Shown piece by piece: positions 1 through 5,194 of a stretch of DNA of 5,194 nucleotides. Source of the DNA: an uncultured Bacteroidota bacterium (GTDB lineage: Bacteria > Bacteroidota > Bacteroidia > Flavobacteriales > Flavobacteriaceae); the NCBI GenBank assembly GCA_903819815.1, contig CAIJFC010000029.1, forward strand, positions 1-5,194. Direction: 5' to 3'. A program made the position numbers and the translations under genes. Each line of letters begins with the position of its first letter. The stretch's first letter is position 1. The notes beneath the pieces are model-generated. The model was given only the letters and a program-made list of their open reading frames with translations. It did no database searches and was not told the origin of the DNA.

Positions 1-492
1 CAACAAAATTTCCAAAAAGCAACAGAAGGGACTAAAAGCGATTCATTATATAATTTAGCACTTAAAGGTTCTGAAGGTAAATTTGGATTTATCGATATTG
101 CTTCTAAATATGAAGGAACTGATGCAGGTAATTTAGCAAATTATTACGCTGGGATGGCGTACTTAAACACTGGTAAATACGATCAAGCTATTTCTTATTT
201 GGAAAAATTTAAATCGGAAGATATGGTATTAAGCACTTTAGCGATTGGTGCAATTGGAGATGCTCATGCTCAAAAAAACCAACCAAAAGAAGCTTTAGAA
301 TTTTATATTAAAGCAGCTGAAAATAATAAAAACGAATTTACTTCTCCTCGGTTTCTTTTAAAAGCAGGTCAAACAGCTTTAGGATTAAACAATAAAGCGG
401 ATGCGTTCAAATATTTTACTGAAATTAAAGAAAAATACGAAGCAACTCCAGAAGCTGCTAATATTGATGCTTTAATTGGTTTATCTCAATAA
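1..492 (+). CDS. Tetratricopeptide-repeat protein, 3' part (5' end outside window)
   Basis: The reading frame is open from base 1 to the TAA at 490-492, giving 163 residues. The gene therefore starts upstream, and the in-frame ATG at 154 is an internal methionine. At least three helix-turn-helix TPR-like units are visible: about residues 43-73 (with ANYYAGMAYLNTGKYDQAI), 80-110 (GDAHAQKNQPKEALEFY) and 116-146 (LKAGQTALGLNNKADAFKYF). They show the usual small-residue/aromatic pattern and the A-x-x-Y/F positions. TPRs are protein-protein interaction scaffolds, so no enzymatic role is indicated. From memory, flavobacterial homologues directly upstream of ribH carry an N-terminal cytoplasmic stretch and one transmembrane helix, resembling YfgM-like periplasmic TPR proteins; that part is not visible here. 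It ends 49 bases before ribH with no obvious terminator, so cotranscription with ribH is plausible. The TPR call is firm; the cellular role is unknown. Confidence 0.88.
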   Translation, partial: QQNFQKATEGTKSDSLYNLALKGSEGKFGFIDIASKYEGTDAGNLANYYAGMAYLNTGKYDQAISYLEKFKSEDMVLSTLAIGAIGDAHAQKNQPKEALEFYIKAAENNKNEFTSPRFLLKAGQTALGLNNKADAFKYFTEIKEKYEATPEAANIDALIGLSQ

Positions 493-494
493 GA

Positions 495-543
495 ATTTTA
501 GATTTCTGATTTCAGAATTCGGATTCTAAAATCTAAATTAGAT
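495..543 (+). repeat. Overlapping inverted repeats in the ribH leader
   Basis: The short TPR-ribH spacer holds three copies of one hexamer: TTAGAT at 498-503, ATCTAA (inverted) at 531-536 and TTAGAT at 538-543. The first two belong to a perfect 9-base inverted repeat (497-505 with 529-537, loop of 23 bases). The last two form a 13-base palindrome with one central base, and it includes the first two bases of the ribH start codon. A transcript hairpin from the 9-base arms would end only four bases before the ATG and could hide the ribosome entry site. The stem is A/U-rich and weak and lacks a trailing U tract, so it does not look like a normal terminator. Function is unproven; it may be low-complexity spacer DNA. 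Confidence 0.5.
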
Positions 544-1039
544 GGCTACAGCTAATAAAAATTTATCAAATTACGATAAGAATACAATCCCAAGCGCGAA
601 AAATTTTCGGTTTGGGATTGTTGTTTCTGAATGGAATCCAGTAATAACTGAAGGGTTGTTTTCTGGTGCCGAAGCTGCATTGTTAGACTGCGACGCACTT
701 CCTGAAAACATCGTTCGTTGGGATGTGCCAGGAAGTTTCGAATTGGTTTACGGTGCTAAAAAAATGATAGAAACTCAAAAATTAGATGCTATCATTGTAA
801 TTGGCTGTGTAATTAAAGGAGAAACAATGCATTTTGAATTTGTTTGCGAAGGCGTTACCCAAGGAGTTAAAGATCTAAATATTAAATATGATGTTCCAGT
901 AATTTTTTGTTTGTTGACGGACAATAACGAGCAACAATCCATCGATAGAAGTGGCGGAATTCATGGAAATAAAGGAACTGAAGCCGCAATAGCTGCATTA
1001 AAAATGGCCGATTTAAGAAGTCAAGCCAACTTCAAATAA
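542..1039 (+). CDS. ribH: 6,7-dimethyl-8-ribityllumazine synthase (riboflavin synthase beta chain)
   Basis: The 165-residue protein condenses 5-amino-6-(D-ribitylamino)uracil with 3,4-dihydroxy-2-butanone 4-phosphate to form 6,7-dimethyl-8-ribityllumazine, the penultimate step of riboflavin synthesis in the cytosol. Family landmarks appear in order: the aromatic substrate-stacking residue W31 in VSEWN, the pyrimidine-site VPGSFE at 62-67, the GCVIKGETMHF block at 88-98 with the catalytic-type histidine H97, the LTDNNEQQSIDRSG segment at 125-138 with the phosphate-binding-type R136, and NKGTEAA at 143-149. Length is normal, with about 20 extra residues before the core beta strand, as I recall for flavobacterial homologues. 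The ATG at 542 is the first in frame that gives this N-terminus. No Shine-Dalgarno sequence is present, which is normal for Bacteroidota. No other riboflavin gene is in the window, and the spacer is too short for an FMN riboswitch. A terminator follows 29 bases after the stop. The identification is very secure. Confidence 0.97.
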   Translation: MATANKNLSNYDKNTIPSAKNFRFGIVVSEWNPVITEGLFSGAEAALLDCDALPENIVRWDVPGSFELVYGAKKMIETQKLDAIIVIGCVIKGETMHFEFVCEGVTQGVKDLNIKYDVPVIFCLLTDNNEQQSIDRSGGIHGNKGTEAAIAALKMADLRSQANFK

Positions 1040-1068
1040 TAAATTAACTTTTAAAATTACAATTTAAC

Positions 1069-1100
1069 AAAACCTCTAAATTTCAGAGGTTTTATTTTTA
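1069..1100 (+). terminator. Rho-independent terminator after ribH
   Basis: A perfect 9-base inverted repeat, AAAACCTCT (1069-1077) and AGAGGTTTT (1085-1093), encloses a 7-base loop. It is followed by a T-rich tail (ATTTTTA). The GC-containing core CCTCT/AGAGG stands out from the AT-rich surroundings. It lies 29 bases after the ribH stop and ends the TPR-ribH transcription unit. The A-rich left flank means it could also work on the opposite strand, but no minus-strand gene is present to need it. Confidence 0.88.
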
Positions 1101-1104
1101 TAAT

Positions 1105-1140
1105 TTTGGTATGAAAGCCAACAGAAATTAGTTAAATTTG
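1105..1140 (+). promoter_or_regulatory. Probable Bacteroidota-type promoter for mutL
   Basis: TAAATTTG at 1133-1140 is an exact match to the TAnnTTTG -7 element known from Bacteroides and Flavobacterium promoters. A TTTG at 1105-1108 could serve as the -33 element. The 24-base gap between them is slightly longer than the usual range of roughly 17-23, so the upstream half is weaker evidence. Transcription would start near 1144-1148, giving a leader of about 30 bases before the mutL ATG. A second match, TAATTTTG at 1101-1108, abuts the terminator and has no convincing upstream element. Placement between a terminator and the first gene of a tight cluster supports the call. Confidence 0.6.
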
Positions 1141-1177
1141 TGCATTGACGAATAACCCTAAATTACAATTTATTTAA

Positions 1178-3019
1178 ATGTCGAGTATAATTCAATTGCT
1201 TCCAGATCACGTTGCCAATCAAATTGCGGCTGGTGAAGTTGTTCAAAGACCCGCTTCGGTAGTCAAAGAATTGCTTGAAAATGCTGTTGATGCAAAAGCA
1301 ACCGACATAAAATTAATCATTAAAGACGCTGGAAAATCGCTTGTTCAAGTTATAGATAATGGACAAGGAATGAGTGTTACCGATGCTCGTTTGTGTTTTG
1401 AACGACATGCCACTTCCAAAATTCGCCAAGCCGAAGATTTATTTTCATTACACACCAAAGGATTTCGTGGTGAGGCCCTTGCTTCTATTGCTGCGATTGC
1501 TCACGTAGAAATGAAAACCAAGCAGGAGCAAGAAGAATTAGGAACTCATATTGTAATTGAAGGAAGTAAATTTATTTCCCAAGATGTGGCTGTTTTGCCC
1601 AAAGGAACTTCATTTTCTGTTAAAAATTTATTTTTTAATATTCCGGCTCGTCGTAATTTCTTAAAATCAGAAACGGTTGAACACCGACATATTGTTGATG
1701 AATTTCAAAGAGTGGCATTGGCACATCCAAATATTCATTTTACTTATTTTCATAATGGAAGCGAATTGTTCAATTTGCCACAATCGAATTCTAGACAACG
1801 AATTGTAAATATTTTCTCTGGAAAAACCAACGAAAAACTCGTTCCGGTCAACGAAGAAACCGAAATTGTTACCATTCAGGGTTTTGCTAGTAAGCCAGAA
1901 TTTGCCAAAAAAAATAGGGGTGAACAATTTTTCTTCGTTAACGATCGCTTCATTAAAAGCGGTTATTTGCATCACGCAGTTATGGCAGCTTACGAAGGTT
2001 TGCTTAAAGACAGCAACCAGCCGAGTTATTACTTATATCTAAATGTTCCTCCGAACACCATTGATATCAACATTCATCCTACAAAAACGGAGATTAAATT
2101 TGATGACGAACATGCGCTTTATGCCATATTAAGGTCGTCTATTAAACACAGTTTGGGTCAATTTAATGTTGCTCCAGTTTTAGATTTTGATAGAGATTCA
2201 AATTTGGATACGCCTTATAACTATAAAGACCAAGAGGCAGCAACACCTACAATTCAAATTGACGGTAATTTCAATCCATTTTCAGATGCTACACCCAACA
2301 AGCATTTTTCGTCCTCTAGAAAAACGGAAAACACTGCAAATTGGGAAAGTTTGTATGTTGGTTTAAAGCACGATGCGGAAGAAATTAACAATGTTGAATT
2401 TGAAAGTGATGAGGTTACGGGATCACTATTTAATGAAAATGAAATTGAACAAGCGTCGAATAAGATGTACCAAATTCATAAAAAATACATTGTAAACCCT
2501 ATAAAATCTGGGATGGTAATTATTGATCAGAATCGGGCACATCAAAGGGTTTTGTACGAGCAATTTCTTACCAATATGACGGTTCATCAAGCTTCGAGCC
2601 AACAATTATTATTTCCACTAAATTTATTTTTCTCTAAAAGTGAGATGAAATTAATTTTAGAATTGCAACTTTCATTAGTTAATACTGGATTCGTTTTTGA
2701 CGCTAGCAATGAAGATCATCTGGTAATTACGGGTTTGCCTGTAAATGTTACTGAAAGTGAAGTTTCAAGCGTTTTAGAGCAATTATTGAGTGATTTAAGC
2801 GATGGAATTCCCGATTCTAGTTTTAGTCAAAATGATAGTATTGCGAAATCTATGGCTAAGAGTTTAGCAGTTAAAACGGGAGCTTATCTCACAGAAAAAG
2901 AACAAGAAAATCTTGTAAATGGGCTTTTTGCTTGTAAAGACCCTAATGTTTCGCCATTTCAAAAACCAACATTCATTACGATGCGGGTGGAAGATATTGA
3001 TAAAAAATTCACATTATGA
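1178..3019 (+). CDS. mutL: DNA mismatch repair protein MutL
   Basis: The 613-residue mismatch repair matchmaker couples mismatch-bound MutS to downstream repair steps. The N-terminal GHKL ATPase is complete: QIAAGEVVQRPASVVKELLEN at 15-35 with the general-base-type E31 and Mg-binding-type N35, DNGQGM at 60-65, RHATSKI at 76-82, FRGEALASIAAIAHV at 96-110, KGTSFSVKNLFFNIPARR at 142-159, and the transducer-domain lysine K303 in HPTKTEIKF. A low-conservation linker spans about 330-425, followed by the C-terminal dimerization domain. That domain keeps a beta-clamp-binding-like QQLLFP at 475-480. The endonuclease motif DQHAxxExxxxE reads DQNRAHQRVLYE at 450-461, and the CPHGRP position reads SPFQKP at 592-597, so metal-dependent nicking activity is doubtful. 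The ATG at 1178 matches the family N-terminus; its leader is A/T-rich without a Shine-Dalgarno sequence. It is first in its operon, and its TGA overlaps the next start codon. Length is usual. Confidence 0.97.
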   Translation: MSSIIQLLPDHVANQIAAGEVVQRPASVVKELLENAVDAKATDIKLIIKDAGKSLVQVIDNGQGMSVTDARLCFERHATSKIRQAEDLFSLHTKGFRGEALASIAAIAHVEMKTKQEQEELGTHIVIEGSKFISQDVAVLPKGTSFSVKNLFFNIPARRNFLKSETVEHRHIVDEFQRVALAHPNIHFTYFHNGSELFNLPQSNSRQRIVNIFSGKTNEKLVPVNEETEIVTIQGFASKPEFAKKNRGEQFFFVNDRFIKSGYLHHAVMAAYEGLLKDSNQPSYYLYLNVPPNTIDINIHPTKTEIKFDDEHALYAILRSSIKHSLGQFNVAPVLDFDRDSNLDTPYNYKDQEAATPTIQIDGNFNPFSDATPNKHFSSSRKTENTANWESLYVGLKHDAEEINNVEFESDEVTGSLFNENEIEQASNKMYQIHKKYIVNPIKSGMVIIDQNRAHQRVLYEQFLTNMTVHQASSQQLLFPLNLFFSKSEMKLILELQLSLVNTGFVFDASNEDHLVITGLPVNVTESEVSSVLEQLLSDLSDGIPDSSFSQNDSIAKSMAKSLAVKTGAYLTEKEQENLVNGLFACKDPNVSPFQKPTFITMRVEDIDKKFTL

Positions 3020-3759
3020 GAAATGTAACAGAGGTAGTTAAGCAATTAATTATCATTAATATACTGTTTTTTATAGGAACCCAATTTCTAGGAGATGTTG
3101 CCTATAAATACTTGTCTTTGTATTATCCTGAAAACCCAGATTTTAATTATTGGCAGCCAATAACACACATGTTCATGCATGGAAATGTAATGCATATTTT
3201 CTTTAATATGTTTGCTTTATTTTCATTTGGTTCTGCTTTAGAGCAAATGTGGGGTGCCAAGAAATTTTTATTTTTCTATATTTCTTGTGGTCTTGGTGCT
3301 GCTTTAATTCATATAATTTCAAATTATTTTTTTTTCCATGAGGGATTGAATACGTTGGTTGCCAATGGAATTCCTAAAGAGGAAATACTAAATATAATGA
3401 GGGAAGGTAAATACGATTCAAGTTGGACTGAACTACTTTCGAAATCAAATTTTGAAAGTTTTACCTCTGCTTTTGTAACTCCCGCTGTTGGTGCCTCTGG
3501 TGCAGTTTATGGATTATTAGTTGCTTTTGCTTTTATGTTTCCAAATGCTGAATTGGCTTTAATGTTTATTCCAATTCCAATAAAAGCCAAATATTTTGTT
3601 CCTGTAATTGTGAGTTTAGACTTGTTTTCAGGGGTTACAGGATTTTCAGTATTTGGAGGTGGAATAGCACACTTTGCTCACGTTGGGGGTGCTTTATTTG
3701 GATTTTTAATGGTTTGGTATTGGAAAAAAAATCAATTTAATGCCAATCGTTGGAATTAA
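3016..3759 (+). CDS. Rhomboid family intramembrane serine protease (first copy)
   Basis: The 247-residue polytopic inner-membrane protease should cut transmembrane substrates within the bilayer. About six hydrophobic segments are visible, near residues 8-26, 53-74, 83-105, 157-175, 180-208 and 218-236. The catalytic dyad is S161 in GASG (159-162) and H222 in AHVGG (221-225). The oxyanion-side residues H55, H60 and N64 sit in the HGNVMHIFFNMFAL segment, with the usual WQPITHMFMH lead-in. An unusual feature is a roughly 50-residue mostly polar stretch (about 106-152) between the third and fourth membrane segments, just before the catalytic serine. The start codon lies inside the mutL stop (ATGA), which implies translational coupling. 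The frame contains T9 (3327-3335) and A8 (3724-3731) runs. All catalytic residues are present, so it is probably active; its substrate cannot be inferred. Confidence 0.94.
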   Translation: MRNVTEVVKQLIIINILFFIGTQFLGDVAYKYLSLYYPENPDFNYWQPITHMFMHGNVMHIFFNMFALFSFGSALEQMWGAKKFLFFYISCGLGAALIHIISNYFFFHEGLNTLVANGIPKEEILNIMREGKYDSSWTELLSKSNFESFTSAFVTPAVGASGAVYGLLVAFAFMFPNAELALMFIPIPIKAKYFVPVIVSLDLFSGVTGFSVFGGGIAHFAHVGGALFGFLMVWYWKKNQFNANRWN

Positions 3760-3770
3760 TACTTTATTAA

Positions 3771-4655
3771 ATGAGTATCATTGAGGATTTAAAATTGCAA
3801 TTTAAAATAGGGGATGTACTAACAAAATTGATATTTTGGAACATCGCTTTTTTTGCTATTCCAAGTGTTCTATTCGGAATACTACCATTGTTTAAAATTA
3901 ATATTAACTACCTAAGTTATGTGAGTTTGTCATCTAATCCTAATGATTTACTTCTAAAACCATGGTCGATATTTACCTATGCATTTTGTCATTCTTCTAT
4001 TTTACATATACTGTTCAATTTAATCATGTTGAATTTTGCTGTTAGATTATTTCTGATTTTTTTCAACCAAAAGCAATTATTGAGTTTGTATTTTGTTGGT
4101 TCTCTCTTTGCGGGCCTTGTTTTTTTACTTAGTTATATGTTTTTTCCTGCTTTGGCAAATGTCAATACCGCGTTGGTTGGGGCTTCTGCTTCTGTTATGG
4201 CAATTTTATTTGCAACAGTAACTTATTCTCCTTTAATGAATATTCGTTTATTACTTTTTGGTAATGTAAAATTATGGCACATTGCTTTGATTTTGATAGT
4301 TATAGATTTGTTTCAATTACCAATGGAAAATACGGGAGGACATTTGGCACATATAGGCGGAGCTTTTTTTGGTTATATTTACATTCGATTATTAAAAAAT
4401 GGTACCGATATTTGTAATTGGTTCACTTTAATAATAGATGCTTTTTCATCTATATTTGGAAGCAGAAAATCAAAACCATTTAAAAAAGTACACAGAACCT
4501 ATAAAGCTCCGGCTGAAAAAAGAGTTTCTAAAATTGTTACAAAAGATAAAGTTCAGCAACAAATCGATGAAATATTAGATAAAATCAGTCAATCTGGTTA
4601 TGATAGTTTGTCATCAGAAGAAAAAGAATTTCTGTTTAAAGCAGGTAAACAATAG
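3771..4655 (+). CDS. Rhomboid family intramembrane serine protease (second copy) with C-terminal extension
   Basis: The 294-residue protein has about six hydrophobic segments (near 19-41, 68-96, 103-125, 133-152, 168-183, 190-206). Rhomboid landmarks are PWSIFTYAFCHSSILHILFN at 64-83 with H74, H79 and N83, the catalytic-type S139 in GASA (137-140), and H194 in AHIGG (193-197). The glycine that usually follows the serine is alanine here, but both dyad residues are kept, so activity is still likely. After the last membrane segment comes a tail of almost 90 residues: a hydrophobic patch at 216-230, a basic stretch (RKSKPFKK, 232-239), and a conserved-looking end at 261-292 containing DEILDKISQSGYDSLSSEEK. 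From memory this end resembles a small C-terminal domain common in Bacteroidota rhomboids (possibly DUF6576). It starts 11 bases after the first copy, in the same transcription unit. The two copies are divergent paralogues, not a recent duplication. Confidence 0.92.
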   Translation: MSIIEDLKLQFKIGDVLTKLIFWNIAFFAIPSVLFGILPLFKININYLSYVSLSSNPNDLLLKPWSIFTYAFCHSSILHILFNLIMLNFAVRLFLIFFNQKQLLSLYFVGSLFAGLVFLLSYMFFPALANVNTALVGASASVMAILFATVTYSPLMNIRLLLFGNVKLWHIALILIVIDLFQLPMENTGGHLAHIGGAFFGYIYIRLLKNGTDICNWFTLIIDAFSSIFGSRKSKPFKKVHRTYKAPAEKRVSKIVTKDKVQQQIDEILDKISQSGYDSLSSEEKEFLFKAGKQ

Positions 4656-4666
4656 GATTTAATTTA

Positions 4667-5194
4667 ATGAAAAAGCTTTCTTGGATAAATAAAGTAATAT
4701 TTGTTGTTAATATAGTTTTGGCTGTATTGACGTTCGTTGCTTATGTTTTACCCTTCCTAGCACCGAAGTTATTCCCGATTTTATCTGCGCTAACATTAAT
4801 ACTCCCTTTATTTTTAATTCTAAATGGACTGTTCTTTGTTTATTGGGGCATTCAAGTTAAAAGACAAATTCTTTTGCCTGCAATTGTATTATTATTAGGA
4901 ATAACCTTTATTAATAAATTCTACAAATTTGCTTCAACCGACTTACCTAAATCAGACAAAGATTTTGTGGTGATGAGTTACAACGTTCGCTTGTTTAATC
5001 TTTTCAAATGGTTGAACGACGACAATGTTCCTTCAGAAATCCGGAATTTTATTAATGACCAAAATCCGGACATACTTTGTATTCAAGAGTTTTCTACTGC
5101 TGCTAAGTTAGATTTAAAAATATATCCGTATCAATATGTTTTTATGAAAGGCGAGAAGATAAAAACGGGTCAAGCTATTTTTTCTAAATATCCA
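4667..5194 (+). CDS. Membrane-anchored endonuclease/exonuclease/phosphatase (EEP) family protein, 5' part
   Basis: The ATG at 4667, 11 bases after the previous stop, opens a frame that runs off the window end, so only the first 176 residues are seen. Three hydrophobic segments occupy about residues 8-30, 34-60 and 67-85, after a short basic start (MKKLSWINK). The EEP fold then begins: VVMSYNVRLFN at 101-111 with the active-site-type N106, PDILCIQEF at 134-142 with the metal-binding-type E141, and TGQAIFSKYP at 167-176. The remaining catalytic motifs (the central D-x-N and the C-terminal SDH) lie beyond the window. EEP members are metal-dependent phosphodiesterases or phosphatases acting on nucleic acids, inositol phosphates or sphingolipids. 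Which substrate applies here cannot be told. The membrane anchor makes a cytosolic DNA repair role less likely despite the mutL neighbour. It is probably the fourth gene of the mutL operon. Confidence 0.9.
   Translation, partial: MKKLSWINKVIFVVNIVLAVLTFVAYVLPFLAPKLFPILSALTLILPLFLILNGLFFVYWGIQVKRQILLPAIVLLLGITFINKFYKFASTDLPKSDKDFVVMSYNVRLFNLFKWLNDDNVPSEIRNFINDQNPDILCIQEFSTAAKLDLKIYPYQYVFMKGEKIKTGQAIFSKYP

Noticed and set aside
154..156. ATG as the start of the TPR gene
   Set aside because: The frame is open back to base 1, and the upstream residues (NLANYYAG) complete the first TPR helix, so this is an internal Met.
497..537. Intrinsic terminator between the TPR gene and ribH
   Set aside because: The stem is A/T-rich with a 23-base loop and no T tract follows it. 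The true terminator is the GC-cored hairpin at 1069-1093.
493..541. FMN riboswitch ahead of ribH
   Set aside because: The spacer is only 49 bases, far too short for the FMN aptamer, and none of its conserved segments are present.
1101..1108. TAATTTTG as the main mutL -7 box
   Set aside because: It matches TAnnTTTG, but the upstream sequence is the terminator hairpin with no TTG element at a suitable distance. The box at 1133-1140 is better placed.
1667..1975. Minus-strand open frame of 102 codons
   Set aside because: It lies wholly inside mutL, its translation shows no recognisable domain, and the + strand frame there encodes conserved MutL sequence. It is a shadow frame.
3016..4655. Recent tandem duplication of the rhomboid gene
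   Set aside because: The two proteins share only the family motifs and differ in loop, tail and serine motif, so they are old paralogues or independently gained.

Overview
The window is an AT-rich chromosomal segment from a member of the Bacteroidota, most likely the family Flavobacteriaceae and close to Flavobacterium. This rests on three things. The protein sequences (RibH, MutL, paired rhomboids) have a flavobacterial character. Start codons lack Shine-Dalgarno sequences and have A/T-rich leaders instead. A TAnnTTTG-type -7 promoter box lies ahead of mutL. The gene order TPR protein - ribH - mutL - rhomboid - rhomboid - endonuclease/exonuclease/phosphatase (EEP) protein is, from memory, a usual flavobacterial arrangement. 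All genes lie on the + strand.

Layout: positions 1-492 hold the 3' part of a tetratricopeptide-repeat protein gene whose start is outside the window. After a 49-base spacer with overlapping inverted repeats comes ribH (542-1039), lumazine synthase of riboflavin biosynthesis. A clear intrinsic terminator (1069-1100) closes this first transcription unit. A short gap with a Bacteroidota-type promoter (about 1105-1140) opens the second unit. That unit holds mutL (1178-3019), a first rhomboid protease gene overlapping mutL by four bases (3016-3759), a second rhomboid gene 11 bases further on (3771-4655), and a membrane-anchored EEP-superfamily gene (from 4667) that runs off the window end.

The second unit joins a DNA mismatch repair gene to two intramembrane serine proteases and a membrane-tethered hydrolase. 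No shared pathway is evident. The tight spacing and the ATGA overlap suggest cotranscription and, for mutL and the first rhomboid, translational coupling.

I see no mobile element, CRISPR array, tRNA or rRNA, and no sign of recent horizontal transfer. This looks like conserved core genome rather than an undescribed system. The points most worth a second look are a MutL that keeps its ATPase and clamp-binding motifs but lacks the canonical metal-binding endonuclease motifs, homopolymer tracts in mutL and the first rhomboid gene, and the palindromic leader of ribH. No gene-free stretch exceeds 300 bases; the longest is 1040-1177.
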